A DNA stretch of 32,496 nt from Opitutia bacterium (GTDB taxonomy: Bacteria; Verrucomicrobiota; Kiritimatiellia; CAIQIC01; Lenti-01). The stretch covers positions 1 through 32,496 of the forward strand of contig SABN01000028.1 in the NCBI GenBank assembly GCA_009928955.1, given 5' to 3'. Made by a program: the position numbers and the translations under genes. The notes beneath the pieces were generated by a model. It saw only the letters and a program-made list of their open reading frames with translations, was not told the origin of the DNA and ran no database searches. Positions 17,901 through 24,535 of this stretch are shown here, piece by piece (position 1 is the stretch's first letter; each line of letters starts with the position of its first letter).

Positions 17901-19969
17901 AGGTTCCAAACGGCGCCAACGGCACCGGTCCCGACCTGTCCGACGCGGTCGAGGATGGTGCTTCCCCGATACAACACAATCACATCGTCGCCGTTGAAGG
18001 TGAGGTTTTTGTTGGTTTGAAAAATGGGTGTGCCGCTGATGGCGGTATTTGGCGCATAATTGGTGGGAGTGCCCGGGCGTCCGACAACCAGGCAGGTGCT
18101 GGGCGGAAGGGTGCCCGTCAGCGCCATCGTCACGGATGCGGTCGTGGAACCGTTGTTGTATTGCTTGAGGACATAGTTTCCGGCCGACAGATCGAGATTG
18201 GAGAGCGTACCATTGAAGATTTCGACGGCTTTGTTGTTGCCGGTGCCTTCCACATACTGCGAGATGAGCACCTCTGCCGGGGGGCGGCCGGGCGAGACAT
18301 TGAAGACCGCTTGGCCGCTGGTGGCGGACCAGCCATCGGGGGCATCGATGGGCCCCAGGTCGACGTATTGCCCCCAGGAATCGAAGGTTTGGCTGCGCGG
18401 GGGCATCTGCCTCATCTCGACATCGTCAACACACATATAACCGTTGAAGCCGATATTATCCCCCTTTATGACAATGTGGGCCCGGGTCGCACCGTCCGGA
18501 GGCTCGCCCTCCACCGAGAAGTATTTCCAGGTCGTATCCGGGGTGAGCGTGACGATGGCGTCTCCACCCAAGGGCTCGTGGGCGTCATTCCGCCACTCGA
18601 CTTTGAGGTACATCAGAGTCGCCACCCATCCGGGCGTGACACGGATCCAGGCCGAGGCGCGATATGTTTTGCCCGTCTGGACGCTCACGTCCTGATCATA
18701 GGAGGAGTAGGCCGTCCAGTTTTCGTACAATTTGGCGTGAAGCGCCCCGCATTGCTTTCCCGAATGGGGGGGGACTCCGTCTTCTGGCGTTTTGGTGTAG
18801 GACTGATAGCTGTTCCATTGAGCGGCATAACCATCCGTCGTGTTTTCAAACCCTGGATTTTGAATTAAATTGACGCCGGAAGCTAAAGTATAGAGCCGCT
18901 GGAAGGTATAGTTGCCCGTCTGGTGATCGAAAGTGACGCGATAGCGGCCCGGCACCACGTTCGTGTCCGTGATCTGGACAAAGTTGGTCAACGCGGGGGG
19001 CAGCGTTCCCGCAGCCGGCAAGGCGGCGGCGGGCGTGCCATTGGTGGCCCCCCATAATCGGGTGTTGTTGTCCGCCGAGAACCGGCAGGTAAGGGTGCCG
19101 TTGTTGGTGATGTAATGCTCGGATTCCCACTTGGTGGTGGTACCGATCCGCGTCATGTTGGCGGGTGGATTGTTGGCGGCGATGAAATTGCCTTGGACCG
19201 CCATCAAACTCAAGGCCGGCAGATTGGTGGTCTGGGTAATGGCGAACAGGTTGTTGCTGACGTTCAACTCGAAGCGGAACGTGCCGGGTTGGAATCCGGA
19301 GAGGGTGTAGTTGTTCTTGCCGCAGGCGCTGTTGGTGACAGGGTTGTTGAGATTGGTGATGGTGATGGGTGTCGCTTCCGGGGCGCCAAATTGGTTGCTA
19401 TAAGTGGGGTTGGGAATGTTGGGAAGAAACTGGAAGGCCGTGTCCAGTTCGAGATTCATAGAGCGGCTCCAGAGATCGGTGTTGGGCGCGGGGTGGTTGG
19501 TCAGGAGGCTGTTGGCGTTTGGCGCCCAGCCATTGAAATCACCCACGAGGGCCAGATTGGTGAAGGCTGGCCGCGGCAGGGGAGCGGCGCTGGCCCACTC
19601 CATGCGAAACTCCCGGGTCGAATCGTTGAAGGTGAAGCGATAGAGGCCGTTGCTCAATCCTTCATACCGCAGGTTGGTGTCGGTCGGCGTCATGGCAAAG
19701 GCCATTGCGGGCACGCGAATAATGGAGGCATTACCGCCCCAACTGTCGTCCCATGTGCCGTTCGCGGCAAACTTGAATTCCCCGCTGGCGGAGGAAAGGG
19801 TCTGGGTGCCCACCCAGATGTTGTTGGCCGTCAGCACCATGGAAGGCGCGGTGTTCCATACATTGTGGCTTCCCGGCACCGCCATGGATGAGTATACGGA
19901 GGTTTGAGCGTAGGCGGACAAGGCCATCGCCAACGCGCCTATTCCAATGATGGTGGATCTCAGCCTCAT
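14930..19969 (-). CDS. giant secreted multidomain protein with lamin-tail and carbohydrate-binding-like modules
   Basis: The 1679-aa protein has a signal peptide (1-21, cut after SAYA). Three starch-binding/E-set-like modules follow (about 27-125, 135-246, 253-358), each ending in a YRFTF/FRFEL/YRVTF strand. A CBM4/9-like jelly-roll occupies 365-519 (NLIQNPGFEN ... VDDVEM). A lamin-tail domain at about 565-740 (ISQYVEGTGNNKAVEIFNG) is of the type in ExeM-like secreted nucleases. Repeated jelly-roll-type regions lie around 745-1133. A second lamin-tail-like domain spans 1255-1440 (VWINEFSYY ... HEFIELCG). The end has VYSSTNLFTPLGLWKTN and FYRFDPIW, a C-terminal segment common in secreted PVC proteins. 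No catalytic motif was found. AGAGG precedes ATG 19969, and an upstream extension of 15 codons is rejected because it precedes the signal peptide. It is probably surface-located and binds glycans or other polymers. Confidence 0.8.
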   Translation of the reverse strand: MRLRSTIIGIGALAMALSAYAQTSVYSSMAVPGSHNVWNTAPSMVLTANNIWVGTQTLSSASGEFKFAANGTWDDSWGGNASIIRVPAMAFAMTPTDTNLRYEGLSNGLYRFTFNDSTREFRMEWASAAPLPRPAFTNLALVGDFNGWAPNANSLLTNHPAPNTDLWSRSMNLELDTAFQFLPNIPNPTYSNQFGAPEATPITITNLNNPVTNSACGKNNYTLSGFQPGTFRFELNVSNNLFAITQTTNLPALSLMAVQGNFIAANNPPANMTRIGTTTKWESEHYITNNGTLTCRFSADNNTRLWGATNGTPAAALPAAGTLPPALTNFVQITDTNVVPGRYRVTFDHQTGNYTFQRLYTLASGVNLIQNPGFENTTDGYAAQWNSYQSYTKTPEDGVPPHSGKQCGALHAKLYENWTAYSSYDQDVSVQTGKTYRASAWIRVTPGWVATLMYLKVEWRNDAHEPLGGDAIVTLTPDTTWKYFSVEGEPPDGATRAHIVIKGDNIGFNGYMCVDDVEMRQMPPRSQTFDSWGQYVDLGPIDAPDGWSATSGQAVFNVSPGRPPAEVLISQYVEGTGNNKAVEIFNGTLSNLDLSAGNYVLKQYNNGSTTASVTMALTGTLPPSTCLVVGRPGTPTNYAPNTAISGTPIFQTNKNLTFNGDDVIVLYRGSTILDRVGQVGTGAVGAVWNLNTRNRTLTRKTTIYTGTTTAVTAPFSIDDWIISANDNFADLGTHSISFTDPNEPYTPAQYSLLLNTNATLMSGELTGGIGDVSFWYRTESASPVINLSIESAASINGPWMTNGSLTGVVETNFRYTVFSVNSPDDRYVRFSQTGGGTNRFRLDEIVVSVYSSTPRLETFAAWTLPSYIYPGNYSRLGWTIENASISTNSGSRAALLDSTNSAVLSPAYADGAGEVVFWAAPAESNSTAYLVLQSTVDGGSNWVTQKSLTVNAASNLSVWLYLTNNPSQIRIGFDPARTSDEVLVDNVEVRIPVLYRNQDFNSWPAKSSYTVGTDSHQGWSINQCMVDAQASVDGNSARLSTTFADAWIRSPYLPDGIGSINFQLNKTTTINPVLAVEVSSNAATWTPIATVTSTISGYTLHSFFYSNTTNHYVRFRHSAGNTITPVDNIRIGTPQARPTVNINVATDPSAISIDDSPYITADVVSFYGASILSVTSVYCIGDDASPTWVPIVMTPVAYGSYSSVAPIPSQPAGAKIRVYAIVRYAGIGAAPGSTGYTTNLATSATLTNYVSSIAPDKVWINEFSYYLTAFDDGFWDQYEDHEFIELCGVAGTSITNWTIELSFGADADVAKNGGTNVYASYPLTHTFSDTTNGFGFYVLGDSGLTNATGDPINLTFTNYVPASVDPDAAIIHNNMQNARGVIRLLDEYKHTICAISYNGTASGASPSGSQSGTSSNSVSLRNTGSTFDDFTWGNAIISIGSINGGQTLVPVGTNELAAVFHIPSKFVDSSVINTNMRSPVQAAHSDALKLYYGFAAAAGYGQPAGTIYYRDDSGTWKTAGMTFREGSQDSSANVYTMGSIPAYTNVRGSTVQYVIEAQISKTGIGPTFIGAGVLTNDAMFSTLDEAKASPFLYTYSVPSIYATSYARATNKWIVVTDGNDPNDPFAHFKVYSSTNLFTPLGLWKTNSFTTTTDYLGQITFFVPLSSNDPINFYRFDPIW

Positions 19970-20013
19970 GGCTACCTCTGGTTCCGGATAGGACCTCAAT
20001 CCTACCCGATACA

Positions 20014-20042
20014 AATATACCGCTTTTAAAGGGGGCTGGCAA
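20014..20042 (-). promoter_or_regulatory. promoter of the giant secreted protein gene
   Basis: On the minus strand TTGCCA (20037-20042), a 17-bp spacer and TATATT (20014-20019) form a good sigma70-type promoter. The leader would be about 40 nt, with AGAGG near the ATG at 19969. Confidence 0.6.
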
Positions 20043-20210
20043 GAGGGGCAATCAATTAATACTCAGGCGATAAGACCGCGGTAAGACAATGAAAAGGGGT
20101 AAAAAACAGCGGGGCGGCGGCGTGGCCGTCTGGCGCCATCTTTCGACTGGCCTGATCGGGCGGATAAGTGTAAATTCACAGTGATGAACACTGCACCGGG
20201 AGCAACGACC

Positions 20211-21920
20211 ATGATGAAGCAAGCGGCACTGTGGGGTCTGGGGATGGCGCTGGGCGCGACATTGGCGTTCGGGCAGGCGGCGTTGCCCACCAGCCATTCC
20301 GGACCGTGGAAGACGGGCCCTTTGCCGACGGGCTGGACCCAGAAAGGATTGGATACCGACTATAAGACGGACTACGACGGAAGCGGTGAAAATGCAGCGA
20401 AGTTCAACGATGCAGGTGATTTCATCCAAATCTATTTTAACGGAGCACCCAGCAAGGTGTCCTATTACACCCAAGCCAATTCGTTGATAGCGGGTTATGT
20501 TTTCAAGGTGCAGGAATCGCTGAATGGATCGTCGTGGACGGATGTCAGCACTTTTTCCAGCGCAAGCAATTCTCTTTCTAGTTCAGTCACGCAATATACG
20601 AATAATTTATTGTCATCTTCACGTTATGTGCGATTCATTTTTGTGACCGACAATGGGGGTGGAATCGGCATCGACGGAGTGGCCATTGTGGGCCCGGGAG
20701 TCCCGTCGATCACATTTGATCCCTCGGGTAGCCAGAGCATTTCCGTCAGCAATCTGCTGGCCCTGGCGGTGTCGATCACTCCTTCGGGAAGCGGGATGGA
20801 GAGCTGGAGCCTGACGCCGAGCTTTGCCGGAAGCACCAATTTCACGGGCGGCACGTTCCAGATGACGCCGTACGCGGGGGACAGCGGCAAGACCTTCACC
20901 TTGCGCGTGGTGGGGTCGAATTCGGTGGGGAAGACCACCGGGACGGTGACGATCGCGGTGACGACCTATGTGCCGCCAAAGCCGATCATCACGTTCAGCC
21001 CGGCGGCGCCCTATAGCGTCATGGCGACCCATACGCAGAAGCTGGGCATCGCGATGACCCCTGTAGGCAGCGTCATCGATGGCTGGACGCTGCTCCCCAG
21101 CAATTATACGGGATCGGCCACGCTGGTGGGGACCAATTTCACGTTCGCCACGGCGCAGGCGGATGGGCCCAGCAACTACACGTTATCGGTCATTGCCACC
21201 AATCCCTTTGGAGCAACCACGGGCACGGTCTCCATTGCGGTGGCGGAGTACATCGCGCCGCCACCGCCGGGGTCCGTGGTGGTCGATTTCGAGGATGCGT
21301 CTGCCAGTAAAGATAATTATTATCCACTCATCACCAACACGTTGAGCGGGCGTTCCTGGTTGCTGGGCGGAGCAACAAGCCCTCTAGACAATGATAAGAA
21401 ATTTGGGGCGATGGCATTGCGTATTCGCTGCGAAAAAACCAATGATACGCTAATCAAATTTGGCAGCCTGTCCCCGTTTGCGTCGGGAATTGAGAGCATT
21501 TCTCTTTGGTTTGCGACATATGGAAATGACAGCACGAACAATGCACCTCAGGTATCGATTCAAATCAGCACGAATATCAATGTGGGCTGGGTCACGCTGG
21601 ACACGATTAACACGGGTTCCGCAACAGAGTTGGCCTACCGCTTTTATGAAGTCAAAGTGAAAGAACCGGTCTATTTTCGGTTGTGGTCGCCTCAGACGGG
21701 AAAAGATTCGAAGGCCAATATTGACAATATTGTGATTGCGCCGTATGTGGTGGCGACCGGCTACGAGGCGTTTCTGCTGCGGTACAACGTGACGCCGGGC
21801 GATCCAGGCACGGCGCGGGGCGAGGATCTGGATGGCGATGAAGCCACCAACCAGGAAGAATTCGACGCCAGCCCCCAGACCAATCCCTACGACGAAGCCA
21901 GCTCCCCGCCGCCCCCATGA
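20211..21920 (+). CDS. secreted protein with two jelly-roll-like and two Ig-like modules and a calcium-type tail
   Basis: The 569-aa protein has a signal peptide (1-21; MMKQAALWGLGMALGATLAFG). A first beta-rich, discoidin/jelly-roll-like module spans 30-160. Two tandem Ig-like repeats follow (about 165-253 and 258-348); both contain ITF-P, a G-x-SW/GWTL-P strand and end in TTGTVxIAVxxY. A second jelly-roll-like module is at about 356-520 (VVVDFEDA ... KANIDNIVIAP). The tail has DLDGDEATNQEEF, a thrombospondin-3/dockerin-like calcium motif, and a Pro-rich end. In-frame starts at 20181 (GTG) and 20184 are possible but lengthen the signal peptide; 20211 follows GGGAG. It is divergent from the giant protein gene, perhaps co-regulated. 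Function unknown. Confidence 0.78.
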   Translation: MMKQAALWGLGMALGATLAFGQAALPTSHSGPWKTGPLPTGWTQKGLDTDYKTDYDGSGENAAKFNDAGDFIQIYFNGAPSKVSYYTQANSLIAGYVFKVQESLNGSSWTDVSTFSSASNSLSSSVTQYTNNLLSSSRYVRFIFVTDNGGGIGIDGVAIVGPGVPSITFDPSGSQSISVSNLLALAVSITPSGSGMESWSLTPSFAGSTNFTGGTFQMTPYAGDSGKTFTLRVVGSNSVGKTTGTVTIAVTTYVPPKPIITFSPAAPYSVMATHTQKLGIAMTPVGSVIDGWTLLPSNYTGSATLVGTNFTFATAQADGPSNYTLSVIATNPFGATTGTVSIAVAEYIAPPPPGSVVVDFEDASASKDNYYPLITNTLSGRSWLLGGATSPLDNDKKFGAMALRIRCEKTNDTLIKFGSLSPFASGIESISLWFATYGNDSTNNAPQVSIQISTNINVGWVTLDTINTGSATELAYRFYEVKVKEPVYFRLWSPQTGKDSKANIDNIVIAPYVVATGYEAFLLRYNVTPGDPGTARGEDLDGDEATNQEEFDASPQTNPYDEASSPPPP

Positions 21921-21944
21921 CCGATCCGGGGGCTTCGGTTCCGG

Positions 21945-21974
21945 TTGACGCCGCGGCCTCTTCTTGCGTAGCTT
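21945..21974 (+). promoter_or_regulatory. promoter of the DUF481 gene, probably giving a leaderless mRNA
   Basis: TTGACG (21945-21950), an 18-bp spacer and TAGCTT (21969-21974) are followed by seven bases and then ATG 21982. The arrangement is the same as at ruvC. No Shine-Dalgarno sequence is visible. Confidence 0.5.
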
Positions 21975-21981
21975 GCGGGCC

Positions 21982-23010
21982 ATGAAAAAATTGCGCGTCG
22001 TTGGGTTGGGGATGGTTTGCCTGGGGTTGTGGGGCGGGGGCGCCAACGTCTTGGCGCAAGAAGAAGGGGGGATTCCAGCCGCGGAGCCGGTGGAACCCGC
22101 CGCGCCCGAAGCGATCCCCGCGCCAGCGGCGGAGATTCCGCCGGAGCCCGCCGCGCCGGTCGGGGACGATTCCGCCACGAACGGGATTCCGCCGGAGGTC
22201 GAACCTCCTGCGGCGGAAGAGCCGCCCCCCAAGCCCGCCAAGCCCGCGCCGAGCACTCGGGGCTCCGACATGGGCGAAGCGTTCCAAGGGGCGGGCAGTT
22301 CGCGCTTCGGCGTTTCGGGGCGGGTGAACCAGATGCCGGCGAAGAAGTCCGCGCGAAAGGCGAAGGGGGACTGGAAGCGGAGCGCCGAACTGGGCATCAA
22401 CACCGCGCGGGGGAACAGCGACATCCTGCGGTACAACGCGGCGCTGAGCGGCTCCAAGGAGACCGAGAAGAACTATTATTTCCTGAAGGCGGCGGGGCGC
22501 TATGGCGAGAGCGACGGGGAACCGGACGCCGAAAGCGCCACCGGCGACGCCAAATACCAGCGACGCCTGTCGGAACGGATGTATGCGGCGGTGGACGGCA
22601 ACGCGCGGCACGACCAGCTCGCGGACCTGTCCTACCGGGCGCGCGGCAGCTTGTCGCTCGGCCGGCATTTCATCTGGACGGAACGGACGGTGCTGAGCGC
22701 GGAGATCGGTCCCGGCTACGTGGCCGAGAAGAAGGGCGGCGCGAAGGAAGGGTTCATGGCCTCCCGCGCGGCCCAATACCTCGAGTTTTTGATCACCGAC
22801 CGCCTGCAGATCTGGCAGTCCGCGGAATTCGTGCAGAATCTTGAGGATTCGACCGTCTACTTCATCAATGCGGAGGTCGGGCTCGAGACGGTGCTGGTGG
22901 CGAACCTCAGCCTGAAATTCACGGTGGAGGACCGCTATGACAGCGCGCCGGCGGAAGACAAGGAAGGCAACGACCTGCTGACGACCACGGCGCTGAACTG
23001 GAGCTTCTAG
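21982..23010 (+). CDS. DUF481 family outer-membrane beta-barrel protein
   Basis: The 342-aa protein has a signal peptide (about 1-25, ANVLA before QEE). A long Pro/Ala/Glu-rich linker spans about 26-85. The C-terminal half (about 120-342) is DUF481-like: ELGINTARGNSDILRYNAALSGSKETEKNYYF, RYGESDG, KYQRRLSERMYAAVDGNARHDQLADLSYRARGSLSLGRHF. This family (E. coli YdiY) comprises predicted outer-membrane beta-barrels, some salt-induced. The protein ends in Phe, the usual barrel-assembly signal. The Pro-rich linker is longer than in typical members and could span the periplasm. The start at 21982 is chosen for the signal peptide; the six extra upstream codons overlap the promoter. Confidence 0.85.
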   Translation: MKKLRVVGLGMVCLGLWGGGANVLAQEEGGIPAAEPVEPAAPEAIPAPAAEIPPEPAAPVGDDSATNGIPPEVEPPAAEEPPPKPAKPAPSTRGSDMGEAFQGAGSSRFGVSGRVNQMPAKKSARKAKGDWKRSAELGINTARGNSDILRYNAALSGSKETEKNYYFLKAAGRYGESDGEPDAESATGDAKYQRRLSERMYAAVDGNARHDQLADLSYRARGSLSLGRHFIWTERTVLSAEIGPGYVAEKKGGAKEGFMASRAAQYLEFLITDRLQIWQSAEFVQNLEDSTVYFINAEVGLETVLVANLSLKFTVEDRYDSAPAEDKEGNDLLTTTALNWSF

Positions 23011-23018
23011 GGCGATCA

Positions 23019-23085
23019 TAGCCGCGCCCGGCGGGCGCAGCTACAGCAAGGCGGATCGGTTGGAGCTGCGCCCGCTGGGCGCGGC
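23019..23085. repeat. inverted pair of GC-rich palindromes (REPIN-like)
   Basis: Unit 1 (23019-23043) reversed reads TAGCTGCGCCCG, one base, then CGGGCGCGGCTA. Unit 2 (23065-23085) reads GCTGCGCCC, GCT, then GGGCGCGGC. The units are inverted copies 21 bp apart. AGGGTCG follows unit 2. They lie between convergent gene ends (23010 and 23127). Confidence 0.85.
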
Positions 23086-23126
23086 CAGGGTCGTTTGGGA
23101 AATGCGTGAGCCGCCGCCGGGGCGCC

Positions 23127-24368
23127 TCACCAAACCACCACGTCGTCGGGAAGCGTTTTCTTCGCCGCCGCCGCCGGCGCGCTCGCCGTCTTTTTCGGCG
23201 CGGGGGGGGCTTCGGCTTTCCGGGCCGGCGGCGCCGGCTTCGCGATGGATTTCAGCGCGGTGGCCGCGGGGGCCTTGGGCTCCGCGGCGATCTCCGTTTC
23301 CGGCGCCGCCGGATCCCCGTAGATGAACCAGGCGCCGACGGGGAAGTGGTCGCTGTAGCCGCCTTGGTAGTCTTCCTGGTGTTCAAAGGTGGGGACGGGC
23401 GAGCCCTTGTCCTCGCCCTTCTGTTCCGTCATGTAGTCGGGCCGGTCGACCCAGAAGGAATCCTTGTCCTCCTCGATCCGGGCGCTCTGGAGGAGGGCGC
23501 CGGAGACCATGATCTGGTCGTACATGCGCCATTCCGTCTCGCCGTCGAACGAGTGGGGGAAGGAGCCGAAGCCCTTGGCCGACTTCGCGCTGGACAGGTT
23601 GTAGAGGTTGGTCGCCACATAGCCGGAGCGGGAAGGATAGGGTTCGGCATCGAGCACGTGGCGGACGGAGCGGTCGGAGGGCTCGTCGTTGAAGTCGCCG
23701 AGCATGACGACGCGGGCGGCCGGGTCGCGCAGGAAGATGCGATCGATGGCCCGGGACAAGGTGTTGGCGGCCACGACGCGATTGGGCTCGGACATCTCGA
23801 CGCCGCCCCCGCGCGAGGGCCAATGGTTGACCAGGACGTGGAGCCGGTTGCCGTCGTGGTCCTCGAGGACGGAGTGGAGGATGTCGCGGGTGGTGCGGTC
23901 CCACTTCAGGGAGACCTTGTAGGCGTGGGATTCCAGCAGGGTGAAGAGCTTGCGGTTGAAGAGCATGGCCGTGTCGATGCCGCGGGGGTCGGGCGAGTCC
24001 ACGTGGACGATGCCATAGGATTTGCCCTCCAGGCGGTCCACAAGGTCGCGGATCACCTCTTCGTTTTCCACCTCCTCGACGCCGAGGATGTCCGGGCCGT
24101 TGCCCTTGTTCATGCCGGCGATGACCTGGGCGAGGTTGTCGAGCTTGGTCTCGTAGCGCACTTGCGTCCAGCGGGTGGTGGGGTTGTTGGGGAGGAACTC
24201 GTCGTCGTAGGGATTGTCGGGATCGTCGACGGTGTCGTAGAGGTTTTCGACGTTCCAGTTGGCGACATAGAACCCGGCGGGGGCGGGCGGGGCGTCCGCC
24301 GCGAGGCCGGGGCCGGTGCCGAGGGCGAGGAGGAGGAGGGCGGCGAGCCAAGGGGCGGTGTTTTTCAT
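23127..24368 (-). CDS. secreted endonuclease/exonuclease/phosphatase-superfamily protein
   Basis: The 413-aa protein has a signal peptide (about 1-24, GLAA) and a complete EEP (DNase I-like) fold: NWNVENLYD (37-45), GVEEVEN (96-102), the catalytic His182 in LVNHWPSRGGG, LGDFNDEP (D225, N227), DQIMVS (D284) and YSDHFPV (D340/H341). This superfamily cuts nucleic acids or phosphodiesters in metal-dependent fashion; the pattern is close to bacterial extracellular nucleases. The C-terminal ~60 residues are Ala/Pro/Lys-rich and may contact the cell surface. Start 24368 is chosen for the signal peptide, with AGGA upstream. A long upstream frame extension overlapping argS is a shadow. Substrate not determinable here. 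Confidence 0.88.
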   Translation of the reverse strand: MKNTAPWLAALLLLALGTGPGLAADAPPAPAGFYVANWNVENLYDTVDDPDNPYDDEFLPNNPTTRWTQVRYETKLDNLAQVIAGMNKGNGPDILGVEEVENEEVIRDLVDRLEGKSYGIVHVDSPDPRGIDTAMLFNRKLFTLLESHAYKVSLKWDRTTRDILHSVLEDHDGNRLHVLVNHWPSRGGGVEMSEPNRVVAANTLSRAIDRIFLRDPAARVVMLGDFNDEPSDRSVRHVLDAEPYPSRSGYVATNLYNLSSAKSAKGFGSFPHSFDGETEWRMYDQIMVSGALLQSARIEEDKDSFWVDRPDYMTEQKGEDKGSPVPTFEHQEDYQGGYSDHFPVGAWFIYGDPAAPETEIAAEPKAPAATALKSIAKPAPPARKAEAPPAPKKTASAPAAAAKKTLPDDVVVW

Positions 24369-24421
24369 GGGCGGTTTTCCTGCGGGGTTGGACAAGGACA
24401 AGCTAAGGGCCGAAAGGGGAT

Positions 24422-24493
24422 TTTTCCACACTGTGGAAAACTTTTTTCCATAGTGTGGAAAAACCGCGAAAACTTTTTCCATTGCGTGGAAAA
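24422..24493. repeat. three copies of the TTTTCCA-N5-TGGAAAA palindrome
   Basis: Copies are at 24422-24440 (centre CACTG), 24444-24462 (centre TAGTG) and 24475-24493 (centre TTGCG). They lie in the gap between argS and the EEP nuclease gene, both on the minus strand, and form the same 19-bp motif as 4339-4379. Confidence 0.85.
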
Positions 24494-24535
24494 CTTTCGC
24501 GGCGGGAATGGGCGGCAAGCAAACGCATGGGGGAG

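Noticed and set aside
14930-19969. Glycoside hydrolase or nuclease activity for the giant protein
   Set aside because: Only binding-type and lamin-tail modules are visible; no catalytic motif was found.
20184-20210. Upstream start codons (GTG 20181, ATG 20184) for the 569-aa protein
   Set aside because: They add ten residues before an otherwise well-formed signal peptide, and GGGAG stands upstream of 20211. Not fully excluded.
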